From NCBI RefSeq assembly GCF_008271745.1, contig NZ_VKKZ01000020.1:248001-312000 (forward strand): DNA of 64,000 nucleotides. Direction: 5' to 3'. The notes under the pieces are model-generated. The model made no database searches, was not told the DNA's origin, and worked only from the letters and a program-made list of their open reading frames with translations. Positions 25,306-34,627 of the stretch are shown here, in pieces. The position numbers were made by a program, and so were the translations under genes. The DNA comes from Rufibacter glacialis (GTDB taxonomy: Bacteria; Bacteroidota; Bacteroidia; Cytophagales; Hymenobacteraceae). Numbering within the stretch: position 1 is the first letter of the stretch; each line of letters begins with the position of its first letter.

Positions 25306-28300
25306 ATGTGTATGGAATTAGCAAGATTAGAGATCAAGGGCTTCAAGAGTTTCGGCGACAAAGTCACTATTAACTTTGACAGCGGCATTACTGGGATTGT
25401 GGGGCCTAACGGGTGCGGGAAATCCAATATCGTGGATGCCATCCGGTGGGTGCTGGGCGAGCAGAAGACGCGGAACCTGCGCTCCGACAAGATGGAGAGC
25501 GTGATTTTCAACGGCACCAAGAACCGGAAGCCGCAGCAGATGGCCGAGGTGTCGCTCACGTTCAACAACAACAAAGGCATCCTGCCCACCGAGTACTCCC
25601 AGGTGACCATCACCCGCCGCTACTACCGGTCCGGAGAAAGTGAATACCTGCTCAACAACGTCACCTGCCGTCTCAAAGACATCAACGATCTGTTCCTGGA
25701 CACGGGCATTGGCTCTGACTCGTACGCCATCATCGAACTAAAGATGGTGGACGATATTCTCACGGACAAGGACAACTCGCGCCGGAATCTGTTTGAGGAG
25801 GCTGCCGGAATCTCTAAATTCAAAGTACGCAAGAAACAGACGCTCAAAAAACTGGAGGAAACCGATGCCGACCTGGAGCGCGTGGAAGACGTGCTGTTTG
25901 AGATTGGCAAGAACCTCAAAAGCCTGGAACGCCAGGCAAAAACCGCGGAGCGCTACCTCCACCTCAAAGACGAATACAAGAAACTAAGCCTGGAATACGC
26001 CCGCCGCAACATAGGCCACCACCAGGAGGCTTTGGAGCGGCTGGAAAACGAACTCAAGAAGGAAACCGACCGCAAGGGCTCCTACTCTGAGGAACTGGCG
26101 ATGTTGGAAGATACCCTGCAGGAACAGAAGACCCTTTTAGACCGCACCCAGCACGAACTGCAGAACAAGCAGAAAGAAGTCAATGACCACACCGGCCAAC
26201 TGCGCCAACTGGAGAACGACATCAAGCTGAAAAGCGAGCGGAACCTGTACCTGCAGGAGCGCGTGCGAACCTTGCACACCCAAATAAACCAGGACACCAC
26301 CAACATCAGCCAAACGGAGAACAGCCTGGGCCAGCTACAGAACGACCTGGAGCAGATCCAGGAAGAGTTACTCATTTCTGAGGAGCAGCTGGGGTTGACC
26401 AAAAAGGAACTGGAGCATGTAAACCAGCAGAAAGCCGAGCTGCAGAAAGAACTGCAGGAAAAAACCATGGCCCAGCGCCAGGTGCAGAACGAGGCCTTCA
26501 CGGTGAACAAAAGCATTGAGATTACGCAGGTTCAGATGCAGAGCCACCGTATGGAGCTGGAGCGCCTGCAGCAGATGGAAGGCCACGAAAACGAGATCGC
26601 GCAGCAGCACGAATCGGCGTTAGCCGAAACCAGGATCTTGTTGGAAGAAGCCCAGGAAAATCTGGCGGAGCTGCAGGAAGCAGAAAACGAGCTTCGGGCG
26701 GAGATGGTCAAAACCGAGGAGACGCTGCACGAGTTACGCCAGCAGCTCATTGACCTGAACCGCGAGCACGACGCCAAGAAGAACCAGTACCACCTGATGA
26801 AGTCTCTGGTAGACAACCTGGAGGGTTTCCCTGAGGCCATCAAATTCCTCTACAAAGAAGAGAACTGGAAAAAACCGGCCCCGCTCCTCTCTGATATCAT
26901 CTCCTGCGACCCCGAGTACAAGAACCTCATTGAGACCTACCTGGAGCCGTACATGAATTTCTTCGTGGTAGACACGCCGCATGAAGCCGTGGAGGCCATT
27001 GACTTACTAAAAGAGCAGAACCAGGGCCGGGCAAGTTTCATCATCCTCTCAGAGGTGGAGGAAATGGAAATCCCGGATACCCTCAGCACTCCCAAATACA
27101 AAGCCGCTCTGGAAGTAGTAGCCGCTGAGGAGAAGTACCACTCCCTGCTGCGCTTCATGCTCAGCGAAGTGTATTTAACCGATACCGCTGACACCGAACT
27201 GTTCCTCAGCGACGGCCGCACCTATATTACTACGGATGGTTCAGCGATCAAAAAACCCCTGAGCTTGTCCGGGGGATCCGTGGGCTTGTTTGACGGCAAC
27301 CGCCTGGGCCGAAAACAGAACCTGGAGAAACTAGCCGAAGAACTGGAAACTCTGCAGGAAGAGCAGGATAAGCTGAAAGTGAAGATCACTACCCTGCAGC
27401 AGGTGCTGCAGAACCAAAAGGAAAGCACCCAGCAGGAACAGATAAGGGTACAGGAGCGCGACATCAACCACCTGCAGCAGGAGTTGGTAAGCCACAAGGT
27501 ACGGTATGAGCAGTTCCTCTTGAACCAGCAGAACCAGGCCTCCAAGAAAGACGAGTTATTCGAGAAAATTCAGGAACTAGGCGATAAACTGGCGGACCTG
27601 ATGCCGGATGCTGAAAGCAAGAACCTGGCCCTGAAAAGCTATGAACAGGAGCTGGCCGGTTTAACGCAGGTTCTGGAAAAACAGAATGAAATCATCTCGG
27701 AGGTCAGCGGCATTTTCAATCAGGAGAACATCAAGTTCCACCAGCTCAAAAACCGGCTACAGAGCATCCAACAGGAATTGGCTTACAAGCAGAAGACGGT
27801 CATGAACCACCAGGAGCGCCTGGTGCAACTGCAAGACGAGTTAAGCCGCGCCGAAGACGAGACCGTTTCGTTGGACCAGTTTGTGGAAGACCAGAACCAC
27901 CTTTTAGAGGAAGGCATGGTAGCCCGCAAGGAAATGGCCCGGGAGTTGGACGAGATTGAGAAAGCCTATTTTTCTTTGCGCGGCGAGATTGACGAGAAAG
28001 AGAAAAACATTAGAGAACTGCAGCGCAAAAAGCAGAACACCGACGAGGTATTCCAGTCCATGAACCAGGCCATCACAGATACCCGCATCAAGTTGGTGTC
28101 GGTGATTGAGCGCCTCTCGGCGGAGTTCAACATGAACCCCGAAGATTTAACCGAGGCCCCTACCGAGAAGCTGGACATCAGCAACGAGGAGCTGAGCCAG
28201 CAGGTACAAACGGTGAAACAGAAGCTGGAGAACATCGGTCCGGTGAACCCCATGGCCGCCGAGGCGTACCAGGAAATTGATACCCGCAACCAGTTCATCC

Positions 28301-28872
28301 TGACCCAGAAGAACGACTTGCTGGATGCTAAGAACCAATTGCTAGACACCATCGCGGAAATTGACACCGTGGCCAAGGAGAAGTACCTCACTGCCTTTGA
28401 CCAGATCAAGGACAACTTCATGCGGGTGTTCCGGTCGCTCTTCTCAGATGAAGATACCTGTGACCTGTACATCGCGGACCCCAGCAACCCGCTGGAGTCG
28501 AAGATCGAGATCATGGCCCGCCCCAAAGGCAAGCGCCCGCTCACCATCAACCAGCTTTCGGGTGGGGAGAAAACCTTGACGGCCATTTCGCTCCTATTCG
28601 CTATTTACCTGCTCAAGCCCGCGCCGTTCTGTATCTTTGACGAGGTAGATGCGCCGCTGGACGATGCCAACATTGACAAGTTCAACAACATCGTGAAGAA
28701 GTTTTCCCATGACTCGCAATTTATTGTGGTCACGCACAACAAACGCACCATGGTTTCCACGGATGTGATCTACGGCATCACCATGCTGGAGGTAGGCGTG
28801 TCAAGGGTAATCCCGGTAGACCTCCGCGACCTGGCCCCAGAACCAGAAACCCGAGCCGCCTTGTCTGCTTAG
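25306..28872 (+). CDS. smc: Chromosome segregation ATPase SMC
   Basis: About 1188 residues, the full length of a bacterial SMC. The N-terminal head has Walker A in GIVGPNGCGKSNIVDAIRWV near residue 35. Two long coiled coils (about 170-500 and 680-1010) flank a hinge near 520-660. The C-terminal head has the ABC signature INQLSGGEKTLTAISLLF and Walker B CIFDEVDAPLDDANI. It loads on DNA with ScpA/ScpB to condense and resolve sister chromosomes; neither partner is in the window. The start at 25306 (MCMELARLEIKGF) or 25312 (MELARL) follows the TATTTTTG box. Confidence 0.97.
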   Translation: MCMELARLEIKGFKSFGDKVTINFDSGITGIVGPNGCGKSNIVDAIRWVLGEQKTRNLRSDKMESVIFNGTKNRKPQQMAEVSLTFNNNKGILPTEYSQVTITRRYYRSGESEYLLNNVTCRLKDINDLFLDTGIGSDSYAIIELKMVDDILTDKDNSRRNLFEEAAGISKFKVRKKQTLKKLEETDADLERVEDVLFEIGKNLKSLERQAKTAERYLHLKDEYKKLSLEYARRNIGHHQEALERLENELKKETDRKGSYSEELAMLEDTLQEQKTLLDRTQHELQNKQKEVNDHTGQLRQLENDIKLKSERNLYLQERVRTLHTQINQDTTNISQTENSLGQLQNDLEQIQEELLISEEQLGLTKKELEHVNQQKAELQKELQEKTMAQRQVQNEAFTVNKSIEITQVQMQSHRMELERLQQMEGHENEIAQQHESALAETRILLEEAQENLAELQEAENELRAEMVKTEETLHELRQQLIDLNREHDAKKNQYHLMKSLVDNLEGFPEAIKFLYKEENWKKPAPLLSDIISCDPEYKNLIETYLEPYMNFFVVDTPHEAVEAIDLLKEQNQGRASFIILSEVEEMEIPDTLSTPKYKAALEVVAAEEKYHSLLRFMLSEVYLTDTADTELFLSDGRTYITTDGSAIKKPLSLSGGSVGLFDGNRLGRKQNLEKLAEELETLQEEQDKLKVKITTLQQVLQNQKESTQQEQIRVQERDINHLQQELVSHKVRYEQFLLNQQNQASKKDELFEKIQELGDKLADLMPDAESKNLALKSYEQELAGLTQVLEKQNEIISEVSGIFNQENIKFHQLKNRLQSIQQELAYKQKTVMNHQERLVQLQDELSRAEDETVSLDQFVEDQNHLLEEGMVARKEMARELDEIEKAYFSLRGEIDEKEKNIRELQRKKQNTDEVFQSMNQAITDTRIKLVSVIERLSAEFNMNPEDLTEAPTEKLDISNEELSQQVQTVKQKLENIGPVNPMAAEAYQEIDTRNQFILTQKNDLLDAKNQLLDTIAEIDTVAKEKYLTAFDQIKDNFMRVFRSLFSDEDTCDLYIADPSNPLESKIEIMARPKGKRPLTINQLSGGEKTLTAISLLFAIYLLKPAPFCIFDEVDAPLDDANIDKFNNIVKKFSHDSQFIVVTHNKRTMVSTDVIYGITMLEVGVSRVIPVDLRDLAPEPETRAALSA

Positions 28873-28902
28873 GGTCTGACTTAGGAAAATTTTATTTATA
28901 CT

Positions 28903-28964
28903 AACGCCTCTGCCGTTTAAGGCTTGTTTCTTGAAAACGAGCTTTAAACGGCAGAGGCGTTTTT
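28903..28964 (+). terminator. Long terminator hairpin of smc (hairpin-family member)
   Basis: The outer arm AACGCCTCTGCCGTTTAA pairs with TTAAACGGCAGAGGCGTT. The inner part is GGCTTGTTTCTTGAAAACGAGC, split here as GGCTTGTTT and AAAACGAGC. A T-tract follows. Confidence 0.85.
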
Positions 28965-29259
28965 GTTAAAAAGATGGTGGTGGCTGAAAGAAAGTGATTG
29001 GAAGAGAAATCAGTTCTTAATCAGAAAACTTGCTCACCAACAATTTTCTTACCCTTGCGGTATTTCTTTGAATTCACTTCTTCTATATTACTTCAAATGG
29101 AAGATGCCTGGCATAAGACTGCCTAGCTCTTGCCATTGCTTCCCTTTTGCCACATCTTCCTTCCTACCCCTTCCCTAATTTAATTCCTTGACTTCCTCCT
29201 GCCGCTTCTTCTTCTTCTCTTCCTACCCTATCCTCTTTTAAATTAATTGCTCTCCAACG

Positions 29260-29354
29260 TTTGTCATCTTGGAAAAGATCTTGTGGGCGAACAGTAGTAG
29301 CAGTTCACCAAAGCTTTTCTAGTTCAGTCACAAGATCCTTTCAGGATGACAAAA
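29260..29354. repeat. Inverted repeat pair of the AAGATCCTTTCAGGATGAC family
   Basis: The left arm TTTGTCATCTTGGAAAAGAT... (29260-29285) and the right arm CACAAGATCCTTTCAGGATG... (29329-29354) are imperfect reverse complements around a 43-base spacer. A related single copy lies at about 2568-2592. It looks like a small dispersed palindromic element. Confidence 0.65.
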
Positions 29355-29460
29355 GTGGTTTAATTGCATCATCTTTCAGGGTGATATGCTGGTTTGGTTG
29401 GAGCATCTTTCTGGAATTTTGGTTGGTTTGTTAAATCCAGTTTGTGCCAATCGCTTATTT

Positions 29461-29495
29461 GTTGTTGTTGTTGTTGTTGTTGTTGGTGGTGGTGG
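29461..29495 (+). repeat. GTT/GGT trinucleotide microsatellite
   Basis: About eight GTT units followed by about four GGT units. It is not inside a credible gene. Confidence 0.85.
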
Positions 29496-29639
29496 TTTAT
29501 TTGTGCCCTTCATTAAGGTAAGCCTTGTAGAGTTTGGGCAACCTCAAGGGATTGCCCCTTTGTTGGTTTGTTTAAGCAACCTCTTTTCCTGTTACAAGAA
29601 ACCTTTTTCCCCTTATTAGGGCACAACGCATTTTGAGCC

Positions 29640-29667
29640 GTAGAGACAAGGCATGCCTTGTCTCTAC
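29640..29667. repeat. Perfect 28-bp palindrome
   Basis: GTAGAGACAAGGCA joined to its exact complement. A degenerate relative is at 52818-52845. Palindromes opening with GTAGAGAC are, as I recall, dispersed in cyanobacterial and some Bacteroidota genomes. Confidence 0.8.
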
Positions 29668-29765
29668 ATTATTGTTCCAACACTGGTGAGGGAAGGGGCA
29701 TTGTCTTTTTTCTTTTTCAGGAAATGGTTCTTCAGAAATCTTTTGGCTCTTCCTTTAAAAACAAA

Positions 29766-29809
29766 AAGTGTTTAGGGCCTGTTTTCAAGAAAGCAGGCCC
29801 TAAACACTT
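29766..29809. terminator. Terminator hairpin of the acyltransferase gene (hairpin-family member)
   Basis: AAGTGTTTAGGGCCTG and CAGGCCCTAAACACTT are exact 16-base arms around a TTTTCAAGAAAG centre. It lies 22 bases past the acyltransferase stop. Confidence 0.8.
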
Positions 29810-29830
29810 GAAACTTCCCTATTAGTTGGC

Positions 29831-30379
29831 TTATCTCACTCCCTGGCTTGGGAATTTTGGGGTAACGGTGCGGTAGAAGTCCAGGATCTTGACCATGTCG
29901 GCTTCAAAGTCTCCGGTGGGGTGAATAGTAGGCCCTATGCCGGCTTCTTTTTTGGCGTAGTCCAGGTAGCCTAGTAGAATAGGCACCCCGGCTTGCACCG
30001 CGGTATGGTAGAATCCTTTTTTCCAACGGGGTTGGTACTTGCGGGTTCCCTCAGGGGTGACCATCATCACCATTTCGTCGTATTCTTTGAAAAGGTCAAC
30101 CATGGCAGCTACCAGGTTGTTGTTCTTCTTCCGGTCTACGGGCACGGCTCCCATAGACTTGAGTAAGGCGCCCATTGGAAAGAAAAAGGCCTCCTTTTTT
30201 ATGGTGAGCTTCACGGGCACATCCATGAGGTAAAAAGCGGCCCTGGCGTACACAAAATCCCAGTTACTGGTGTGGGGCGCGGCTATCATGATGGCTTGTT
30301 TAATACCAGGTGGCATGGAGCCCTTTAACTTCCACCCACTCACTTTGAAGATGACCTTTGCTAATGCCTTTCCAAACAT
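29831..30379 (-). CDS. 1-acyl-sn-glycerol-3-phosphate acyltransferase-like protein
   Basis: A 182-residue acyltransferase of the PlsC superfamily, probably acting on phospholipid or an unusual membrane-lipid precursor at the inner membrane. The HX4D catalytic motif is AAPHTSNWDFVYA near residue 38. The acyl-acceptor motif is TPEGTRKYQPRWKKGFY near 108, in place of FPEGTR. The protein is shorter than PlsC (about 240 residues) and lacks an obvious N-terminal membrane anchor. This short Bacteroidota type is widespread; its exact acceptor is unknown. Confidence 0.87.
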   Translation of the reverse strand: MFGKALAKVIFKVSGWKLKGSMPPGIKQAIMIAAPHTSNWDFVYARAAFYLMDVPVKLTIKKEAFFFPMGALLKSMGAVPVDRKKNNNLVAAMVDLFKEYDEMVMMVTPEGTRKYQPRWKKGFYHTAVQAGVPILLGYLDYAKKEAGIGPTIHPTGDFEADMVKILDFYRTVTPKFPSQGVR

Positions 30380-30410
30380 AATGTTGACTTGGTTCGAAGG
30401 ACAATATTAC

Positions 30411-30439
30411 AAAAAAACCAGCCTTCCAGCTGGTTTTCC
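30411..30439 (-). terminator. Intrinsic terminator of the barrel gene
   Basis: AAACCAGC and GCTGGTTT arms; reading on the minus strand a run of seven Ts follows. Confidence 0.8.
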
Positions 30440-30456
30440 TTTATAATATCCCTGAA

Positions 30457-31077
30457 TTACCTGGGGGCTAATTTGAATTTGCGTTCCCTGAAAAGATATA
30501 CCTGCATCCCCACATTGACTGATGGCCCCCACTCTGTCAGTTTCCGGTTGTTTTCAGCGGGTCTTTTTTCCTGGTAATAAGAAAACAACAAGGCGGGCTC
30601 TACGGCTACCTTGGGATTGATGAAAATGGCATAGCCTACTCCTCCTTTGTATTCCGCAATATCTGTTTTGGCTGCCCCGGGCCGGTTATTGATTCCTACT
30701 ACGGCACTTCCCTCGCCAAATATCCCGTTTCTCAGATAATACCGGGCAAAGGGTCCGGCTAGAAGATTGGTAGACTGTACCGGCATTTGACCGGAGAGTT
30801 CTTCTTTAGAATGGAAGATGGTGGCTTTGGCTCCTACCGCTACATTGCCCAGCACGAAGTAACCTACTTTAGCATCCAGGTCTGCCTGTTGCCGATGCCC
30901 GGAGACGGGCTCCCCCACACTGGTGATATTGATCCGTTTGTAGGATCCGGAGAGGCTCCCCCCTACCATTAAGGTGCGCTGGAAAATTTTAGTAGGCACC
31001 AGCGTACCCCGGTTCTCCTGTGCGTTCACCTGCTGGAAAGGTAACAGAAGAAGGCTTAAGTAGAGCAACTTTCTCAT
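30457..31077 (-). CDS. Outer-membrane beta-barrel protein
   Basis: A 206-residue protein with a signal peptide (RKLLYLSLLLLPFQQVNA) and about eight amphipathic strands, alternating as in small barrels: LMVGGSLSGSYKRINIT, AKVGYFVLGNVAVGAK, LLAGPFARYYLR and YAIFINPKVAVEPALLFSY. It ends in MQVYLFRERKFKLAPR, with an aromatic-rich last strand. It matches the general Bacteroidota outer-membrane beta-barrel class, with no specific function visible. The gene is monocistronic by its own terminator. Confidence 0.82.
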   Translation of the reverse strand: MRKLLYLSLLLLPFQQVNAQENRGTLVPTKIFQRTLMVGGSLSGSYKRINITSVGEPVSGHRQQADLDAKVGYFVLGNVAVGAKATIFHSKEELSGQMPVQSTNLLAGPFARYYLRNGIFGEGSAVVGINNRPGAAKTDIAEYKGGVGYAIFINPKVAVEPALLFSYYQEKRPAENNRKLTEWGPSVNVGMQVYLFRERKFKLAPR

Positions 31078-31169
31078 ATAGTCATTTTAAAGGTTTGGGA
31101 GCCTCACGATGGCTTATACGAGAACGCTAAAAAATAAAATTAATTATTCAAGTTAAGTGATAGGATAAT

Positions 31170-31952
31170 TTATATAGCCCCGGTTGTTTTACCAGCAGAA
31201 GCAAGCGCTTTTAATTCCGCCGCCAACTCCATAGTGTATTCATACCCAATAACATACATTTCCATTGCCCTTTTCAGGTCATAGATATGGAAATTCACTA
31301 GTTGAGGAGGCTCTAAGAGAATAGTACAATAGGAGACTCTGGCTAGCACATTGGCATGCAAGGCCAGATGGAAGATTCTCTCGGTCACCTGCCTGATACT
31401 GTTGATATCAGCGTGGTATAAGGTAGGATTGACATGCACCCCAATGATGCTGTCGCACTCCCCGGTTAGGCATTCCACCGGCAGGTTGTTCACAATGCCT
31501 CCGTCTACCAACAACCGTTTTCCCTGCTGGCTGGGCTTGAACAAGACCGGCACCGCCGAGGAGGCTTTCAAGGCATCCACCAAAGAGCCTTTGGTAAAAT
31601 AGACCGTACTGCCCTCCACCAGATCCAGGGCGGAGATAATGAGTTTCACCGGCAACTCTTCAAAGGTGCGGTCTTTCAGATGTTCCTCAAAAATAGAATG
31701 CAGGGCCTGGGTATGAAGAATGCCTTTGTTCAAAGCCGGTCTAAAAAACCTGGGCAAAGGGAGGTCATTCACCAGCTCCAGGATCTGGGGCGGCGAAAAA
31801 CCAGCCGCAAAAAAGGCTCCCATAATGGCACCCGAGGAAACCCCGGAAATAGCATGGATGGGCACCCCTAATTCCTGCAGGGCTTGCAAAACTCCTAAAT
31901 GAGCTACTCCCCGGGCAGCCCCCCCAGACAAACAAAGACCAATCTTCTGCAT
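31170..31952 (-). CDS. Patatin-like phospholipase
   Basis: A 260-residue serine lipid acyl hydrolase. The patatin oxyanion-hole motif is LSGGAARGVAHLGVLQAL near residue 8. The nucleophile elbow GVSSG carries Ser near residue 40, and the catalytic Asp is in VDGGIVNNLPVE near 150. It has no signal peptide, so it is probably cytoplasmic or peripheral to the inner membrane. It is separated from the MBL-fold gene by a single base on the same strand, so the two are translationally coupled. The lipid substrate is unknown. Confidence 0.92.
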   Translation of the reverse strand: MQKIGLCLSGGAARGVAHLGVLQALQELGVPIHAISGVSSGAIMGAFFAAGFSPPQILELVNDLPLPRFFRPALNKGILHTQALHSIFEEHLKDRTFEELPVKLIISALDLVEGSTVYFTKGSLVDALKASSAVPVLFKPSQQGKRLLVDGGIVNNLPVECLTGECDSIIGVHVNPTLYHADINSIRQVTERIFHLALHANVLARVSYCTILLEPPQLVNFHIYDLKRAMEMYVIGYEYTMELAAELKALASAGKTTGAI

Positions 31953-31953
31953 G

Positions 31954-32802
31954 CTAGAGGGCAGAGAAAGGAAATACCTGGTCTACCCGTACGCCTTTGT
32001 CAGTGTGCTTCACGGTGCAACACTCATTTTGCGCGTCATGCTCAAAGAACAATACCCATTGCTCATCGGCGGCCTGGTTCAGGAACCTCTCCTTTTCTTC
32101 CATGGTGAGCAACGGCCGTGTATCATAGCCCATCACGTAAGGCAACGGAATATGGGTAGCCGAAGGCAGAAGGTCAGCGACAAAGCACACGGTGCGGCCT
32201 TTGTACTGCAGCCGCGGAATCATCATCTTATCAGTATGACCATCTACGTAGGTAACGTCAAAGCCGGGCAGCAGGGACTCTTGACCAGGGGCCAGGAACT
32301 CCAACTGTCCACTTTCCTGAATAGGCAGGATGTTCTCCTTCAGGAAACTGGCTTTCTCCCTGGGGTTGGGTTGAGTAGCCCATTGCCAATGGTCCTGGTT
32401 GCTCCAGTACCTGGCATTGGGGAAAACCGTTTCCAGGGACTGGCCGTCTTTCCCGTACCGCACGGATCCGCCGCAGTGGTCAAAATGCAGGTGGGTCAGA
32501 AATACATCTGTGATGTCGGCATGGCCGAAACCGGCTTGGCGCAAGGACTTCTCCAAACTGTCATCGCCGTGCAGGTAATAATGGCTGAAGAATTTGGCGT
32601 CCTGCTTGTCCCCTATCCCGTTGTCAATCAACACCAGCCGGTCTCCGGTTTCTACCAACAGGCACCGCATGGCCCAGGTGCAGAGGTTGTTCTCATCTGC
32701 CGGGTTGCTGCGTTGCCAGAGGGACTTGGGTACCACGCCAAACATGGCGCCGCCGTCTAGTTTGAAATTACCGGTGGGAATGGGGTATAAGGTCAAGGCC
32801 AT
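31954..32802 (-). CDS. MBL-fold metallo-hydrolase (lactonase-like)
   Basis: A 282-residue metallo-beta-lactamase-fold enzyme. The metal-binding motif HxHxDH is present as LTHLHFDHCGGSVRY near residue 108. Later ligands are VDGHTDKMM near 190 and the C-terminal FFEHDAQNEC near 258. Its overall layout (LIDNGIGDKQDAKF early, no signal peptide) resembles quorum-quenching lactonase and alkylsulfatase-like MBL proteins, but the substrate cannot be told. It forms a two-gene unit with the patatin gene. Confidence 0.9.
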   Translation of the reverse strand: MALTLYPIPTGNFKLDGGAMFGVVPKSLWQRSNPADENNLCTWAMRCLLVETGDRLVLIDNGIGDKQDAKFFSHYYLHGDDSLEKSLRQAGFGHADITDVFLTHLHFDHCGGSVRYGKDGQSLETVFPNARYWSNQDHWQWATQPNPREKASFLKENILPIQESGQLEFLAPGQESLLPGFDVTYVDGHTDKMMIPRLQYKGRTVCFVADLLPSATHIPLPYVMGYDTRPLLTMEEKERFLNQAADEQWVLFFEHDAQNECCTVKHTDKGVRVDQVFPFSAL

Positions 32803-32845
32803 GCCTGCTTTTTAAGGTGTTTTAGAAAAAGGGCCAGGAAATGGG

Positions 32846-33793
32846 TTACTCCTGGACCACGCCCATCTCCCCGAATTTCTCAATGCGTTGCATGATCCGG
32901 TCTTCAGGGGCAATAGCCTCTAACTCTTCCAGGGTAGAAAGGATTTTTTTCTGGAGCGTCTTGATCATCTTCTCCGGATTCACGTGGGCTCCTCCCAATG
33001 GCTCCTTGATGATGCCGTCTACCAGTTTATTTCCTAACATGTCTTTGGCAGTGAGCTTGAGTGCTTCAGCGGCTTGTTCTTTGTAGTTCCAGCTGCGCCA
33101 TAGAATAGAGGAGCAGGATTCAGGAGAGATCACCGAGTACCAGGTATTCTCCAGCATGAACACGCGGTCTCCGATGCCAATACCCAAAGCACCGCCAGAG
33201 GCTCCCTCTCCTATGATAATGCAGATCACGGGCACCTTGAGCATGAACATTTCCTTCAGGTTGCGGGCAATGGCTTCTCCCTGGCCCCGCTCTTCGGCTT
33301 CCAATCCTGGGAAAGCACCTGGGGTATCTATAAAGGTGACAATGGGTTTGTTGAACTTTTCAGCTAATTTCATCAGCCGGAGCGCCTTGCGGTACCCCTC
33401 TGGGTTGGCCATCCCGAAATTGCGGAACTGCCGCTCTTTGGTGTTGCGTCCCTTCTGTTGGCCAATGAACATGACCGTCTTGCCATCTATATCGCCAAAA
33501 CCACCCACCATAGCCTTGTCATCGCGCACATTGCGATCCCCGTGGAGTTCCACAAAGGAGGTAGTGAGCCCTTTGATGTAATCTAAGGTGTACGGCCGCT
33601 CAATGTGACGGGAGAGTTGTACCCGCTGCCACCGGGTCAGGTTGGCATAGGTTTCTTTTTTCAGCGCCTTTATCTTTTCTTCCAAGGAGATGACTGCCTC
33701 ACTTACGTCTACCTGGCTTTCAGAAGCCAGTTTTTTCATTTCGGCTAGTTTCCCTTCAAGGGAAGCAATGGGTTGTTCAAAATCTAACAGCAT
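32846..33793 (-). CDS. accA: Acetyl-CoA carboxylase carboxyltransferase subunit alpha
   Basis: A 315-residue subunit of the carboxyltransferase that, with AccD, moves the carboxyl group from biotin to acetyl-CoA to make malonyl-CoA for fatty acid synthesis. The N-terminus is the usual helical lead ([20 protein letters not shown]). The crotonase-like core has [35 protein letters not shown] and [15 protein letters not shown], all strongly AccA. The length matches E. coli AccA. It lies 43 bases upstream of the MBL gene on the same strand, with a degenerate hairpin-family copy between. Confidence 0.97.
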   Translation of the reverse strand: MLLDFEQPIASLEGKLAEMKKLASESQVDVSEAVISLEEKIKALKKETYANLTRWQRVQLSRHIERPYTLDYIKGLTTSFVELHGDRNVRDDKAMVGGFGDIDGKTVMFIGQQKGRNTKERQFRNFGMANPEGYRKALRLMKLAEKFNKPIVTFIDTPGAFPGLEAEERGQGEAIARNLKEMFMLKVPVICIIIGEGASGGALGIGIGDRVFMLENTWYSVISPESCSSILWRSWNYKEQAAEALKLTAKDMLGNKLVDGIIKEPLGGAHVNPEKMIKTLQKKILSTLEELEAIAPEDRIMQRIEKFGEMGVVQE

Positions 33794-34027
33794 AGTTATG
33801 CCCCTTACGTTTAGCTAAAGTGTGACTACAAAGGTAAACGAAACTTGCAAAGTTTTGTAGAATGAGTTTTTTCAAGTTTTAGATGAAATTTTTTGGTTTG
33901 AGAATGAACCCGTTACCCTCACCAAAGCTTTTCTTTTGGCCTTTTTTAGGGGTTCCTGTTGTGTGGTAAAGTTCTTCCCCCCATATTTGCATCATCAAAC
34001 GGGGACAATAGGTCTCCGGAAGAAGTT

Positions 34028-34101
34028 GGTCCGGTAGTTCAGTTGGTTAGAATGCCGCCCTGTCACGGCGGAGGTCGCGGGTTCGAGTCCCGTCCGGACC
34101 G
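34028..34101 (+). tRNA. tRNA-Asp (anticodon GTC)
   Basis: 74 bases. The acceptor stem GGTCCGG pairs with CCGGACC, the D-loop is AGTTCAGTTGGTTAG, and the anticodon loop CTGTCAC carries GTC in a GCCGC/GCGGC-type stem. The T-arm is GCGGGTTCGAGTCCCGT. The CCA end is not encoded. A terminator follows. Confidence 0.97.
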
Positions 34102-34108
34102 CAGTAAG

Positions 34109-34147
34109 GAAAAGCCCTTTCGCTCTCAAGCGGACGGGCTTTTTTGT
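34109..34147 (+). terminator. Intrinsic terminator of the first tRNA-Asp
   Basis: AAGCCC-TTT-CGCT and AGCG-GAC-GGGCTT arms, then TTTTTG. Confidence 0.85.
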
Positions 34148-34627
34148 TTTAGGCTTTCTTACCTGCCCCTGCTCCCTCAAGGTGCAACACCTTACCCCGC
34201 CCTTCCTTTCCATGGAGCCTCTTCTGTTCCTATCCCTTAGAACTAAAACCACTTGGACGGGAGATTTTGATAGACTGCTTTGCCCTCTCCTGCTTTCTGG
34301 ATTCTATTTAGAACCTTTTTTAGCTAAAACAGGCCATAAATCAAGGCCAACGGCAATTTTTAAAGAAGGTTACATTTTCTATAAAAAGTCTAATACCTTA
34401 TACTAACAGGCGTTTGCTTCATTTTTTGGGCCTTTCCGTAAAATTTTCCCGCAATCAAATAAAATCCAGGCACAGGATAAGAATTAAACCTGTACCTTTA
34501 TAGCCAAATAATACAGCTTTAAGAATACACGTTCAACAGCTATTTTCAATACCGTTGCTGATCATCTTCTTTTCCTGCTTATTGGACAAAACGGATTTAA
34601 ATCACTACCAGAGCCTTTCTGAATTTT
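34148..34627. other. Gene-free interval between tRNA-Asp and a small gene
   Basis: AT-rich, with a degenerate hairpin-family sequence near 34315-34345 and a weak TACCTTTA box near 34492 that may serve the gene at 34628. Nothing else is recognisable. Confidence 0.5.

Larger units (their letters stand above)
28873..29830. other. Gene-free 1-kb interval rich in repeats
   Basis: It holds the smc terminator hairpin (28903-28964), pyrimidine-rich sequence (29150-29240), an inverted repeat pair (29260-29354), a TTG/TGG microsatellite (29461-29495), a perfect 28-base palindrome (29640-29667) and the acyltransferase terminator (29766-29809). The short frames at 28963 and 29386 run through these repeats and have no supporting signals. 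Confidence 0.75.
33982..34150 (+). repeat. First copy of a ~167-bp duplication containing tRNA-Asp
   Basis: It runs from CATATTTGCATCATCAAACG through the tRNA and its terminator. It is almost identical to 35028-35196, with two substitutions noticed upstream of the tRNA. The copies are offset by 1046 bases. Outside these limits the two loci differ. Confidence 0.9.
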
